From Mastigias papua (taxonomy: Eukaryota > Cnidaria > Scyphozoa > Rhizostomeae > Mastigiidae), in the NCBI GenBank assembly GCA_964019165.1, contig OZ025277.1, forward strand, positions 15,217,181 through 15,281,180: a stretch of DNA of 64,000 nucleotides, given 5' to 3'. The position numbers and the translations under genes were made by a program. Below the pieces are notes generated by a model. The model was not told the origin of the DNA. It saw only the letters and a program-made list of their open reading frames with translations, and did not search any database. Numbering within the stretch: the stretch's first letter is position 1; each line of letters opens with the position of its first letter. This document shows positions 12,175 to 23,720 of this stretch, in pieces.

Positions 12175-13336
12175 TATCACATTTCCGTTCTTTATTTCGC
12201 CGGAGTATTAATAAAGTCAAATTTTTCAGCTTTTTACGGATATATTCTCCATGATTCTACGGCTAGCGAAGTTGAGACTGCAGGTCAGGCGCATCAGATC
12301 ATCATATTCTCAATAGTGCAACCAGTTATCTCAATCTATTTCCTCTACCTATACTCTTGATAAACTCACACGATGTAATGCTTTCAATATCACTTTCTTC
12401 AATATACACTCATTTGCATTTCGTTAACTATGACTGCATTATTTATAGTAGCATACTGGGCCTTCCATTCATTCATGTTGTCTGCTGTTTATCAGAACAC
12501 GAGACATTCAATCCCAGCGCAATTTGTTTATCCGTACTCAAGCATTTTGAAGTCTTTCCATAATTAGTCCTGATGGATATCTGAAAAGCACAATAGTAAA
12601 CGACACAAAATATTACGAAACTTTACTGCGAAACTAGAAGGGACTAGAATATTTAATTGGTTATCTTTTGTGAATGTCAATAAAGAAGAGATGCTCTATT
12701 GGCCTTCTTACTGCCATGTTTTTGTTGCCTGTTAGAAGAAAATTAAATACCTCATATGTTTGTTTTTGTGTTAGCTTGGATTTGTTTCAGTAAATAAGTA
12801 AAATAAGTAAATGAGAGACCAGGTATCAATTCTAAAAAACTGTGTTTGCATTTCCTTCGATGGAAGCATGGCAATTATCCATTGGAACTTCAGATCAATT
12901 TCTCATGTTGTTCTTAAAACCGTTATGTGTGATCTTTAGTGGTCTTATTGTTTATGGACTTGATCGTTAGGACACACCACAAGTAAATAAATGTAAACGT
13001 TTATTGGTTTCGCAGGTGCATGAAAACCTCTTGATCTCACGTTCCATCAATTTTTATTCACAACAGTTCGCATCAAAGCAGATTCAAAAGTTTTTCTGTT
13101 CGAATTTTTATAATTTAGCTGTGTATTTTTCTCTTGGTAAGTGAGCTAACTTGATCTTTTATGAGTTGCTCTCTTTTGCATTCTTCTTTTAATTTTTTTG
13201 CTTTTGGTTTACTCTTAATCATGGTTATCTTATCTTTTCCAGTTTTTTAGCTGGATTATTCCATTTGATTCTAAGGTCATAAATTCACTTTATGCTTTTC
13301 GGTTTCTTTGTTTAGGATTTCTTAACTGGTGGAATC
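12175..13336. promoter_or_regulatory. Shared 5' region between head-to-head secreted-protein genes
   Basis: About 1.16 kb separates the start codons of the minus-strand 944-aa gene and the plus-strand cysteine-rich gene. It contains no supportable open frame. Both promoters should lie here. I see no unambiguous TATA box or shared palindrome. Confidence 0.35.
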
Positions 13337-14884
13337 ATGAAGAAACATTTTCTTCAAGTAGTTTCTATTTTCTTAGGTAAGATCTCTGTTCACGAAATGC
13401 ATGTACAATGTTAATAATTTTTAGTATGCGCCAGTTTTAATTAGGAGCTCGATAAGACATAAAAGTACAGAAGATGTCTTTTAGTAATTTGCTGCCTATA
13501 CCTCTCAATCATTTGTGTATTCATTATAAATTTCAAGGCAGGAGGTGTTTCTACTTGTGTTCATGGCACGAATAATTTTCCTTCATACCATGTTGCAGTT
13601 TCAATAGTCCATTGATGTCTTATGCATTGTTTGTGGTGCGATTTTGTAAACATAGCAAAATATAGCCGGTGTAATAGATAACAGTTATGCCCCAGTTGTT
13701 TGATCAATTTTTTGAAGACTTGATATTAAATATCCCACTAGTGGTGTTTTAGAAGAATGAATTAATATATAAAGAGCAGTTTTTATAAATCTAAAGGGAA
13801 TCATTGTCACCCAAGATTTTCTCTTCTTTCTTTTGATTTCATATATCTCACTTTCACCTGTCTTTTGATTCCTTCATTCGTTTACATATTTTTCCAGGAA
13901 TTGTTTATGTTCTATCAACTCCTTGCCATCGACGGAGTAAACGTACGTGTTATTTATTACATTTAACTGTGATTTCCTTTGATTGGCTAGTTTCTATTCA
14001 TGTTTTCTGCATTTGCTTTCTAACCCGCGTCTACTAGGAAATTCGGTCACATTTTGCTCCACTTTGCATAGTCCTGAGGGTGTAGCTTTCGTTCCATGCC
14101 TCTATATTTCGCAGCATCTCATAAGTACAAATGTGTGCATATATGTGATGATTACCAAATAATTTGCATTGCTTATGTCACTTTCAACATTCATCCTGAA
14201 AACAACAGCATTGCATTTCATTCTATGGTTTATTGCTTTTAACCACCTCTTTCTGATTATGCCCCATTTTAGTTCCGGTAAGTGATGTGCAGAAGGGAAA
14301 TTCAATTGTACAATGCATGCTTTTAGGGTGTAATGTGGAGTTTCAGTCACGTCTGTTATTCAGTATGCATGCCTAGGAGTTAGGTACTTTAGATCCTCGT
14401 AGGCGTTTAATTAAAGGGACCTCTTTTCGCACTCTAGGAGTGCGTATTATCAGAACCACTGAAGCTATGCTTCGTTTGTCAATTACTTCTGACTCACCTG
14501 AATCAACTTCTGAATCAACTGAATCAACGTCTGAATCAACTGAATCAACTTCTGAATCAGCTTAATCAATTCAAATACTGTTAGTAGGAATCTTTACTTA
14601 ATTACTCCATAGGTTGCACAATGCCCGAATGTGACCTTCATGGAGCACTGTCGATGTGCGCACATGCTGATCCTCATTGCCCTGCAAATCATGACGATGT
14701 TTTCGATGAACCGAATATTTGTGAATCCCGTGGACTCAAGTGCTGTAGATCTATTTGCAGTGGTATTGGATCGATGTGTTTACCCAGAGGCAACCCATGT
14801 ATAGAAGGATACAAGAACGTAACAGGAAAATGCCCAGCTGCAGTTGATGGAGAGTATCAATGTTGCAAACCAATTAATTCGTAG
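13337..14884 (+). CDS. Secreted cysteine-rich protein with two defensin-like six-cysteine blocks
   Basis: Three exons join in frame to 118 aa. They are 13337-13376 (donor GTAAGA), 13898-13942 (acceptor TTTTTCCAG, donor GTACGT) and 14613-14884 (acceptor CCATAG); both junctions are phase 1. Residues 1-21 form a signal peptide split by intron 1, followed by a basic stretch HRRSKR (24-29), a possible propeptide cleavage site. Cysteines lie at 23, 30, 35, 44, 51, 65, 72, 73, 77, 84, 91, 102, 112 and 113. Block 1 (35-73) is C-x8-C-x6-C-x13-C-x6-CC. Block 2 (77-113) is C-x6-C-x6-C-x10-C-x9-CC. These spacings resemble beta-defensins and related CC-ending folds used by cnidarian antimicrobial, small cysteine-rich and toxin-like peptides. 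One N-glycosylation sequon (NVT, N97). The function is not determined by the sequence. Confidence 0.75.
14384..14565 (+). CDS. Possible alternative last exon coding Ser/Thr/Glu repeats
   Basis: Inside intron 2 of the cysteine-rich gene, a TTAG acceptor opens a frame with the same phase as the normal exon 3 (both start GT after a split codon). It stays open for 59 codons to TAA. Its second half is a 21-bp tandem repeat coding STSESTE units (about 14491-14562). If used it would replace the cysteine-rich body by a short S/T/E-rich tail. The polypyrimidine tract is weak, so this is speculative. Confidence 0.22.
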
Positions 14885-16697
14885 AACTTTTTTAGGACTT
14901 TCGAGCGTCGACCATCTTGCTTGTATGCTTCGCTTGGGTTCTAGCTTTGTTGTGCTTTTGTTTGTTTGCTGGGATTTATAATGAACTGATTTTTTGTAAG
15001 GTGCTTTTTGGTATTTTTGATTTTTTGGTTATAGATATGATAAATTTAAGCGGTTTGTATTCAAAGAATTTATATTTTGTCTTTCCTTTCTCTTTCCTGT
15101 TATGCAATATACTATTTGATGTATCATTATTATAAAGCCTTTCTCTTTGCAAAATAGAAATAGCGTGTTACTCTTAATGGCGTGGAGGTATTATTGGAAA
15201 ACAATAATATTAAATGACTGATTGTTCACTTCAAGGAGCAAGTGACCTTTAGATTTGATGGTGGATAGGTGAATGGTGAAAGCTTGTAAGTTTTCATTAA
15301 CATTTATCAATGAAGAAGATGATAAATTTTGATTTTATTTTTCATGTTGATCATGGAGCTTTCTTATACTAGTTTCTTCTTTCAGAAGATACTGGAAAGT
15401 TCATGGAATTTATCATGCCATTTGACTTTAAGGAACTACCGTGTTTAAAAGCATTATTCTCCATACAATTATGAGTATATCATGGCTTGAGTAATAAAGT
15501 TGAATTCACTATCTCTTTACTACCATGTCAACTTTATTATATTTTATGGGAAAGATGATCCTAGTGATCTTGTCAAGTTACATGGTGAGACGTACTGCAT
15601 GCACATTGACCTTTTTCAAATATCTCTTAGAAATAATCACATGCTTTTTGCAAGGAAGTCAGTTATAAATACGAATATTAGGAGACGAGTTGTGGGATTG
15701 CACCTAATGGATAGAATGCAACGTTGTATAGCAATTTCCTTATAAATTCAACCAGTCTAATGTTGATGCAATTGAGTGCAATGCGGGAACATTATACAAA
15801 CATTATAAGCACAAATGCAGGAAATATTTGCTTTCTAGTAACTGCCAATGCTTCTAGAATGGCATAAATTGGACTGAGGTGACACGATCAGAGGTAGATA
15901 CAAGCAATTCTGAGTAGAAGCAATTTGATAAACAGAAACATTGCTCCAGACTTAGATGGAGATATGGATACAGTTGATTAGGTAGCTATACGTATTGTAC
16001 CAGCTGCTTAAGCCTTGGCCTAAGTTGCGCAAAGGTCTATAATTGATGAGGTTTATATATATATATATATTTATACTGTATATATCTGTATATATAGCTA
16101 AGTTCCAGTCTTCGTTTTTTGTCCTAGTTTATGAGCATCTAAATTATTGACAGAGCATGCTTTACTTGAAACTGATATCCGGCCGACATGAGAAACTATT
16201 TCCATCGGAACCTGATTCGGGGCCATTTTGCCGGCTTGCGGCTTGCCCGGCTTGCCACAACTTGCAACATAGACACGAGGTCATTACAACATGGTTTGGT
16301 ATTTATTGCGGTTATGGCAGCTCGATGGAATTATTGTAATTTCTGAGTTGAGTTCGTAACCCAGGGGTGTGATTATGCACCAGAAGTTCTCCAGGAAAGC
16401 GTGATGGTAGCAACAGAAGTAGCTATGAAAATTCGCAGTTTGAACTTTATAAATTTGGAGCACAGTTGACTCTTTGTTACCGTAACGCATAGCTTCAGTA
16501 CATTCCGAAGAACAGGTGCCTTTTTGCTTCTATGAATCTTGTGGCCTAGGCAACAAGTGGAAAGAAAAGGAACACGTTGAAAGACAGCTTATATGAAAGA
16601 AGAAAGTTTCTCAAGAATAGTAAAAAACAGAAGGATTGATTTTCGATCTAAATAAACCTGCAAATGAAGAGTGCAGCTTAACACAACAGGATCAGAG
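14885..16697. other. Intergenic: 3' flank of Cys-rich gene, 5' flank of Popeye gene
   Basis: About 1.8 kb. A possible poly(A) signal AATAAA is at 15493-15498. A short TA-rich stretch is at 16051-16095, and GC-rich repeats of GGCTTGC are near 16225-16260. No supportable gene. Any non-coding first exon of the Popeye gene should lie near the right end. Confidence 0.45.
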
Positions 16698-19600
16698 ATG
16701 TCGACAGTTTACCACACAACCAATTGTAATTGGCTGCCGCTCAACAACTTTCTCTTTCAAATTGCCAATGTCCTCTTAGTATTTTCATATTTTGTTCCAG
16801 ATACCTTAAATGGGCTGTTTTTACTAAGGTTCTTTTTAGGGACAGCAGGCCTTTTCTTTGGACTTTGGGGATGGATGATTTTATGTGCACCGGATACATT
16901 TGGATGGAATGTTTTCTTTATGATTGGCAATTATATTCATGCATTATATCTTTTTATCCACATCAAGAGGCCTAGAAAGTTCCCTGCGGAATGTGAATTG
17001 GTGTTTACGAACCTATTTGAGCCCCTTGGTGTGCAACGATATCAATTTCAAAAGCTTGTGAAGGAAAGTAAGCTAAATGAATTGCAGTCTGGAGACTTCT
17101 ATGCGAGGAGAGGATTTCCTGCAGAGCGTTTATCAATTTTGCTAACAGGAAGGTATGAAGAAAAAGTGGGAAAATGTTTAATCCAAGTATATATTTAAGA
17201 GCATGAGTTGGTTGTTGGCTAAAGTAGATAAGTAAACTAGGGTGCTTTGTGTGACTGGAGTGTCAGAGAGCTATAGGAGATGTTTCATAGCGTTTTTTCC
17301 CACCTACTGCAGTTGCAACATAGAACATGCTCTGATCACTGTTGATTTATTAGAGCATGCTCTGTTTTGCAACAGCATGCTTTAGCAATCTACAATAAAC
17401 TGTGTTGTTTTGGATATACAGTCAAGCTCACCTTACTCAGATTCAAATAAGTCAGATATTTCACAATTAAGACAAAATGCATAGTCCCAGTCTGCTTGGT
17501 ATAAATGCTGTACTTTTTCTTCACTTTAGTCTGATTTTGCAAATCAGACTTTAGCGTATGTCAGAGCATTTTGAAATCTGGTTAGAAAATATATTGACAT
17601 AAGTCAGATTTTGATCATGATTTCAATAGTAAAACTGAAAAGTGTTATAGCAAGTATGCTTCATAAATAAATAAATAAATAATAGTACCAAATCTCCATT
17701 TTGGAGCAGCTACTTTTACCCAATTGCACTTGGGAAGTAACACAGGTAGTGTTATGATCTTTTGTTTATAAATTTTTCCACGTATTCCACAATTTTTTCA
17801 CATATTTTATGAATTTCACATATTGCATGCTCTGAAATAGTGTAGAAGAACAATTTGAGCTCATAAAAGGCATTTGAATCTTGCAAAAGTTCAAAAATGG
17901 TTGTAAAAAGTCTTTCAAACTGTAAGAAAATGCACTTTGAACTGGTTTTTCTCCCCCCTCCCCTAAGTCAACAAGCATTACACAGCCAAATGATAAGTTT
18001 TATAATGACTCTATAAGGGGTCATGCTTTTTCCATATTTTCCTGGGCCCCATACAAGGACTTCCTATGTGTAACTCGGACTTCACATTAGTCGGACTATT
18101 TTGTCTGGTCCGAAGAGATCTGACTTATGTGAGTTTGACTGTATATATTGAAGATGAAATAACAGTTAGAGAAAAATAAAATACAACATACTTATATATG
18201 CCACTATTTTTGTAATGTTAACATCTAAGTGCATATTTTATAGAAGATGGAAATATTTTGTGTCATAATACTAAAGGAAAATACTAGTGGATAATAAATG
18301 GAAATATTTTGGTGCAGAACTGTGCTGCCTCCAATTGGTTGCAATTCTGTGGTTCAATAGTAGAAGCTATGGCACAAGGCTGTAGCATTTTATAGACTTG
18401 ATCATTAACTATACTCCTCTTTCTTCATATAATTTACCCCTTTTACATTGTAATCAAGATGTTCCTGCTGCATAGGAATCTATATACATATCATACTTGA
18501 GGCACAGAAAATATTGTAGATAAAAAATCTTCAGTGTACACTGAACATCAGAATTACCCTGACTTAGAGGCAAAAGCACCATAACATGGACTTGATTCTG
18601 CTATATTTTCTTCTTATCTGACCACATTCTGATTCTGAGTGATTGTATGCATTTTATAAGATCAATTTTATACTAATGAGTTTGGTGCTTTGTGTTTTCC
18701 TGCTCTTACATCTGATCTTAAAGTACTCCACTACCATGTAGAGCACATAAAGTTCAGAAGGACCAACATTGATACCTAACTATCTTATGTGTTTTATATT
18801 ATGGATTTGCATTTGAATAAACCAATTTCAAAATCAGTCACTTTGCATATCTTGGAAAATGATCATTGGACTGAGAATTATAAACTTTTCTATTTGTATC
18901 TGCAATATGATGCATTTGTAGATGTAATGTAGAAATGAGAACAGTTGTTTATGAATGGGATCCATTCTTATATTTTGGATTGTTTTTCCAGTATTGATGT
19001 GACTTTTGGCGACCACAGTGTTCATGTGACATATCCATTTGAATTTTTGGATTCACCTGAGTGGGCATCAAGTGAGGCAAACTCTCCTGGTATTTATGAT
19101 GTAAGTACTCTCCAGTCCGGAATAGAAGGGGGGGTGGCAATAAGCGGGGGGGGTTGGAAAAAAGTCTCAAAGTAAATAAGCGGGGGGGTTGCAATAAGCG
19201 GGGGGGTGGAAAAGCTCCAAGGTGAATGTCTATGGGGTGGGCTGTTATTAATGGATGTGGACAGAAGACCAACATATGCATTGGATAAAAAACTTTTAAC
19301 TTTTTGAAAAACAATTTATTGCGTTTATTACATATTTCTAGCATGCTAAAAATGTGTCTATAATCGGCGTTCAGAATGACATCATCATTGGCACAACTGT
19401 CGGCTGAGTTTTCAGTGCTTCTTGCAGCAATTACGCATTTCACGATAGCATTTTTTCAGCACAACAAACATTCACAACGAGTTACTTTCTCCGGACAATT
19501 CTTGGTCTGGTTGGGAAAATGTCCTCTTGGCTCAAAATTAATAAGCGGGGGGGTTGCAATAAGAATGTCCTGGTGTGCATTTTTCGAAAAAATAAATAGT

Positions 19601-20854
19601 CGGGGGGGGACGTCTATTCCGGACTGGAGAGTAAGTTGTTTTAGCTAATCATTGGTAATTTTGAAAGAGTTTCAGTCATTGTCTGGAATATTCTGTGTAT
19701 CCTCTATGTCACATATGGAAAAGTTTTCACCTCAGTTGTTCTCTTTTAGATATCTCTGGTTGCTCATGATGATGTTACATTTCTTAGCTGGGATCATGCA
19801 GTTTTGCGAAAATTGCTAAGTAAAGAGAGATTCTTAAAAAATGTCTTTGAGTCAATAATTGGCAAGGATGTAACAAGAAAGTTGATAAATATTACAAGAA
19901 ACATCACAAAGCATGGCCCCAATGTTGCACCATTCAGAGCTGGTTCTATTTTGTATCTACACCATGAATTTCTCGAAACTGAAAAGACAATGTCCAGAGA
20001 AGGTGTCTACTTTCTTCTTTATATTTTTTCAATACCTTTTTCAAATTATGGTTGTGACATCTCGTTTCTACTTTTGACCCTTCTATTCTTTCTATTTTCT
20101 ATTTTCTCTTTCTATTTTCTTTCAATTTCTTCAACCCTAGAAATGTGTAATATATGCATTGGTTTTTCTAGAGAATAGTATGTTGCATAACTGATTTATT
20201 GAAGAGTTAATTTTATTTGCATACTGATAAGCTAACTTTTGCTATAAAAATTTCTCTTCTGCCTATTTATAAATACTAGTAGTTTCCTTCTTGTGGTAAA
20301 GTAGCCAAAAAGTTAAGGTAAATTGCAACTTATGAGAATAGTCTCATACATCATCTTAACATGAATGCACCAATGAACTTTGGTTCACCTTATAGGTCAT
20401 GGATACATTCAGGTCAAATCTGAGGAGATACTGGAGTTTGGAAGACTCCGTTTATCATCTAGTTAGGAGAAATCTAGCCCATATTAATGGCTAAATCTTG
20501 CATGTAGCCTCAATCAGGTTTCATGCTGTTTTAAGTTCATTTGTCATTGATTGAGTGATTTTTTCTAATTTTGCAGATATCACCAAAGAGCAGAATTGTG
20601 TTATTGAATATTCATTGGAAGGAACATCAGCTTGTGCATCTCCTGCCCATGAAATTGATATTAATGACAGCACACCACTTTTTCATCAAATCCACCCTGA
20701 GTTCCATCCTCAGAACAATGGAATGAGCCTTCATAAAGCAGTGAGATTATTTACATTACCTACAAATCCTCTCATTGGAGATGATTCAGGTCATATGGAT
20801 GTCAGTATCAATGGCCAAAGTCAAGATGAACTGGACAGAGAAACTGTTATTTAG
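16698..20854 (+). CDS. Popeye domain-containing protein (POPDC/BVES-like)
   Basis: Four coding exons give 364 aa: 16698-17152 (donor GTATGA, phase 2), 18992-19100 (donor GTAAGT, phase 0), 19750-20002 (donor GTGTCT, phase 1) and 20577-20854. The start is the ATG at 16698, giving a short outer N-terminus as in the family. Three membrane segments follow (about 14-35, 38-62, 68-90), then the cytoplasmic Popeye domain (about 100-260). The family's cyclic-nucleotide-pocket signature is clear at 170-176 (FLDSPEW). The second usual motif (FQVTI-like) is YDISLVA across the exon 2/3 border. Downstream, FLSWDHAVLRKLL and VFESIIGKDVTRKL match the expected helices. POPDC proteins are membrane cAMP-binding effectors of adhesion, vesicle traffic and excitability. 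The C-terminal tail (261-364) is family-variable. Introns 1 and 2 carry MITEs. A possible poly(A) signal at 21860 is distant. Confidence 0.9.
17419..18141. mobile_element. MITE with CAGTCAA termini (pogo/Tc1-mariner-like) in Popeye intron 1
   Basis: The ends read CAGTCAAGCTCACCTTACTC and, on the other strand, CAGTCAAACTCACATAAGTC, with similarity continuing to CAGAT. The 723-bp unit is flanked by TA on both sides, the target duplication expected for Tc1/mariner/pogo elements. No transposase frame is inside. A short palindrome (TCTGATTT-TGC-AAATCAGA) lies near 17530-17549. Confidence 0.8.
19106..19633. mobile_element. G-run-rich MITE with perfect inverted termini, next to a splice donor
   Basis: Perfect 21-bp inverted termini begin TACTCTCCAGTCCGGAATAG (19106-19126 and 19613-19633), including a terminal TA that looks like the duplicated target. 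The interior repeats ATAAGC followed by runs of seven or eight G, some followed by TTGCAATAAGC. No transposase frame. It is inserted five bases into intron 2 of the Popeye gene. Removing it restores a donor reading GTAAGTAAG. Confidence 0.88.
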
Positions 20855-22507
20855 AAAGTGTGTTGATGGTATGTATTTCATAGTTCAGTTCTCTCAAATA
20901 TTGTTAACTCTCAATTTTACATTGCACAGCAATTTATTTTTCAATTTTTGGGATTTATTAGCCTTATTGTTCTAGAGAGTAACTTTCTTATTAGTTAGCA
21001 ATTTGTGGACCTAAGCTGGTTATCAAAAATATCTTATAAGATTTCTTTAGTTTGTGAATATTACTATCTGTTTACAAATTATAACTATATTGAAGACTAA
21101 CATATTTTAAAAAGTATGTATATTCTCTTTAGAGTGATTTGCAAGATGTTTTTGATGCCAACAGAGAAAGACTCCTTCATTGTAATTTTTAATTCTATAT
21201 TAATCTTATTCAAGAGGATTCTTCAAATTGTGATTAGAAGTAGTGAGAAATATATATGTATAAGAAACAAATACATTAAGGTGTTATAATCTTTATTAGA
21301 TATATTAAAGAACTGACTTTCAGTTGTTAAGTAGATTATGAAAACCGATTTTTCCTTTGTCAGTAGCATCTAGGTTGTTTTTGGGTTCAGTTGCATTTAC
21401 TCACACTGTATGTGTTATCAATAATTCTTTTGAGGAACTACCTATAGGAGCTGATTTAATATCTTTTTACTTACAGATGTCATTTCACTTTCCAGCTTGT
21501 CACTTTTGTTTTGTCTCACATGTCAGCTGCTCCTTCAGACTGCAAGGCAATTTCTTTGGCTCATTATTGAATGTGACCTTGTGAGCCTGCTTATCCACAG
21601 TAGGTAATTTTTCCACCACTGAGCCAGTTTAGCATTTACCAGAAACTTTAATCCTGCTCAGGTAACATCCAGTGAGGTCTGGCTAGCCAAGTTTATTCTC
21701 ATGGACACACAATTTTTTGATAGCATCTAACTCACCTTCATTCTCTCAACTCACTGCCATTCTTTCAGACAACATTCCCCTAAAAGAAAATTCTTAAGTC
21801 TACAAAAAGTATTATGAATACTTCACCTCTTCAGCCTCATATCAAGCTTTTCTTATATTAATAAATGTTTGTCATTTGTATTGTTTTGTATCAGTATTTC
21901 TAATAGTTTTATATGAAGGAAAATAGCCAGTATTTTAGTGATGCTGTTGATGAAGTAGACTGTTCCATTTTTCAGTTCATTTTCATATATATTTGTGGTC
22001 ATGAAGGATATTGAGTGAATTGACTTTATTTCATTATTCTTTTGCAATTTTAGTTCAAAATTGTAGTTCATTGACACCATAAGGCATAGAATGATAGTTT
22101 TTTTTGTTGTGTTTGGAATGCAGTTGTAACAGCTGGATTTTTATTCATATTTCATCAAGTTTTTTGTTCTTTTTTGGCTCCTCTCTAGATCTCTAGTAAT
22201 TTTGACATTCCAAACACAGAATTATGTGAATTGGCAATCACAGGTCAAGAAGAATCCAAGTGCAATGTGTGCTATGAAACGGTACAGCCATCTTATATGT
22301 CTGTTTTTTCTTTCTAAGTGCAACAAGACTAAGGATTGATGTTTCAGATGAATTAAAATATGAACAGATAATAGTATGCTCCCAAAGTTCATACAAAGCA
22401 TTGAAGCTACCATGTTGTCCAGAAAAATGGCGAGAGTGGATAGGACGCATCTGTGTATAAGACGAATCCTTAATTTCATGTTTGAATTCTGAGAAAATAG
22501 CATTTAC
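20855..22507. other. Popeye 3' flank, no gene seen
   Basis: About 1.65 kb of AT-rich sequence after the Popeye stop. It contains a possible AATAAA at 21860-21865. Near 22444-22470 is a copy of a pogo-terminus-like sequence (GTGTATAAGACG). No supportable frame. Confidence 0.45.
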
Positions 22508-23323
22508 CGTGTCTTACTGTGTATAAGACTTCCCCCTTTTCTCAGTTTTTGTAAAGCATGTATGCTTCCATGAAGGAATAAACTCGAAAATCTAAAGAAA
22601 CTAACTCTGAAGAAGAAATCATTTTTGTCGGTTTTCTATACCATGATCTCTTGCTATAAGTCATGCTTTCAAACGCACAGCTATTATTGAACTACCAATA
22701 CCAGAGTTGCATTTTTCACAGATCCATTTTGCAAGCTGTTCTTCCAGTTCAGGAAAGATACCAAGCTTTCCGCTGTTAGCACGCTTCGATTTTGGGCACT
22801 TTATCAAGTTATTTTTCGCCTTTAGCCACCTTCGAACGCTCGCTTCATTTACTCCAAATTCTCTCCCGTCTTCTTGATTTCTATGCTCTAAAGCGTATGC
22901 TACGACTTTGAGTTTAGAGCCAGCTCGATAGGATGGGTGTACTGTCCAGTGTCGCCAGAATAGGGTAATGAAGTATGAAGGTGTTGCAGAAAAATTGTAT
23001 ACCATATGTTCGATGTTTCCACAAAAGTGACAGCTGCTGTGGCAAAATGCTTTTCCTGGTCAAGAAATTCAACTGACTTCGCAAATGATATTGATATTAT
23101 CACTTGTGGTTTGGTCTTTGTTTTTCCATTTGAATGTTGCATTCACAGCAATTAAGAACATAGGTGCTCCAGATAACATCATGATGCTTTATCTATAAAA
23201 TAGGGCTATGCCTTAAAAAGGACATAATGGAACAGTTAATGTTACAATGTATAAGACGCAGGCTCAAACAGGGCCAATAATAAGCCTAAAAAAGGTGCGC
23301 CATATACACAGCGAAATACAGCG
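22508..23323 (-). mobile_element. Degraded pogo/Tigger-like DNA transposon with DNA-binding-domain remnant
   Basis: On the minus strand 22935-22661 codes a recognisable N-terminal helix-turn-helix of the pogo/CENP-B/Brinker type. Segments include KLKVVAYALE, GREFGVNEASVRRW, KSKRAN and FPELEEQLAKW. It then stops, and no DDE catalytic domain is present. Flanking ends are similar inverted sequences: about 22508-22536 (CCGTGTCTTACTGTGTATAA) and about 23246-23323, whose reverse strand contains TTTCGCTGTGTATATGGCGC and GCGTCTTATACA. It is a non-autonomous or decayed copy. Confidence 0.7.
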
Positions 23324-23720
23324 TTTCCTAAACCTTTGCACTCTAATTCATGGCACTTGGCACGCTCTAGTATATTGGAACTTTTCTTATTGGCAAATTG
23401 ATAAACTTTATTAGGACTCGCATCAAACGTGCCAACTTTTCCGGTTTAGCCAGTAGTCTCCTGAGCTTAACTACACTATCTGTCTCCCAGTTTTATACAT
23501 TTTTCCCAGTTGATTTTTACATTATTTAGTTATATTTTTTCGGATTTTTTTGACAGTTTTATTTGGTTCACTTTTGAGTTTGTGCAGAAGATTTTTCACA
23601 GAATTACTATAGAGTTACTCTTCATGACTATTTTTGTCATAGACTATTTGCTGAGCACAATATTCTACCAGTGTATTTATGCTTTTAATGAATCCCTGTG
23701 ATTTCCCGGTTTTTGGCTAG

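Noticed and set aside
18949..19648. Frames of 76-164 codons around the Popeye intron 2
   Set aside because: They run through the G-run-rich MITE and lack homology. Only 18992-19100 fits the Popeye domain.
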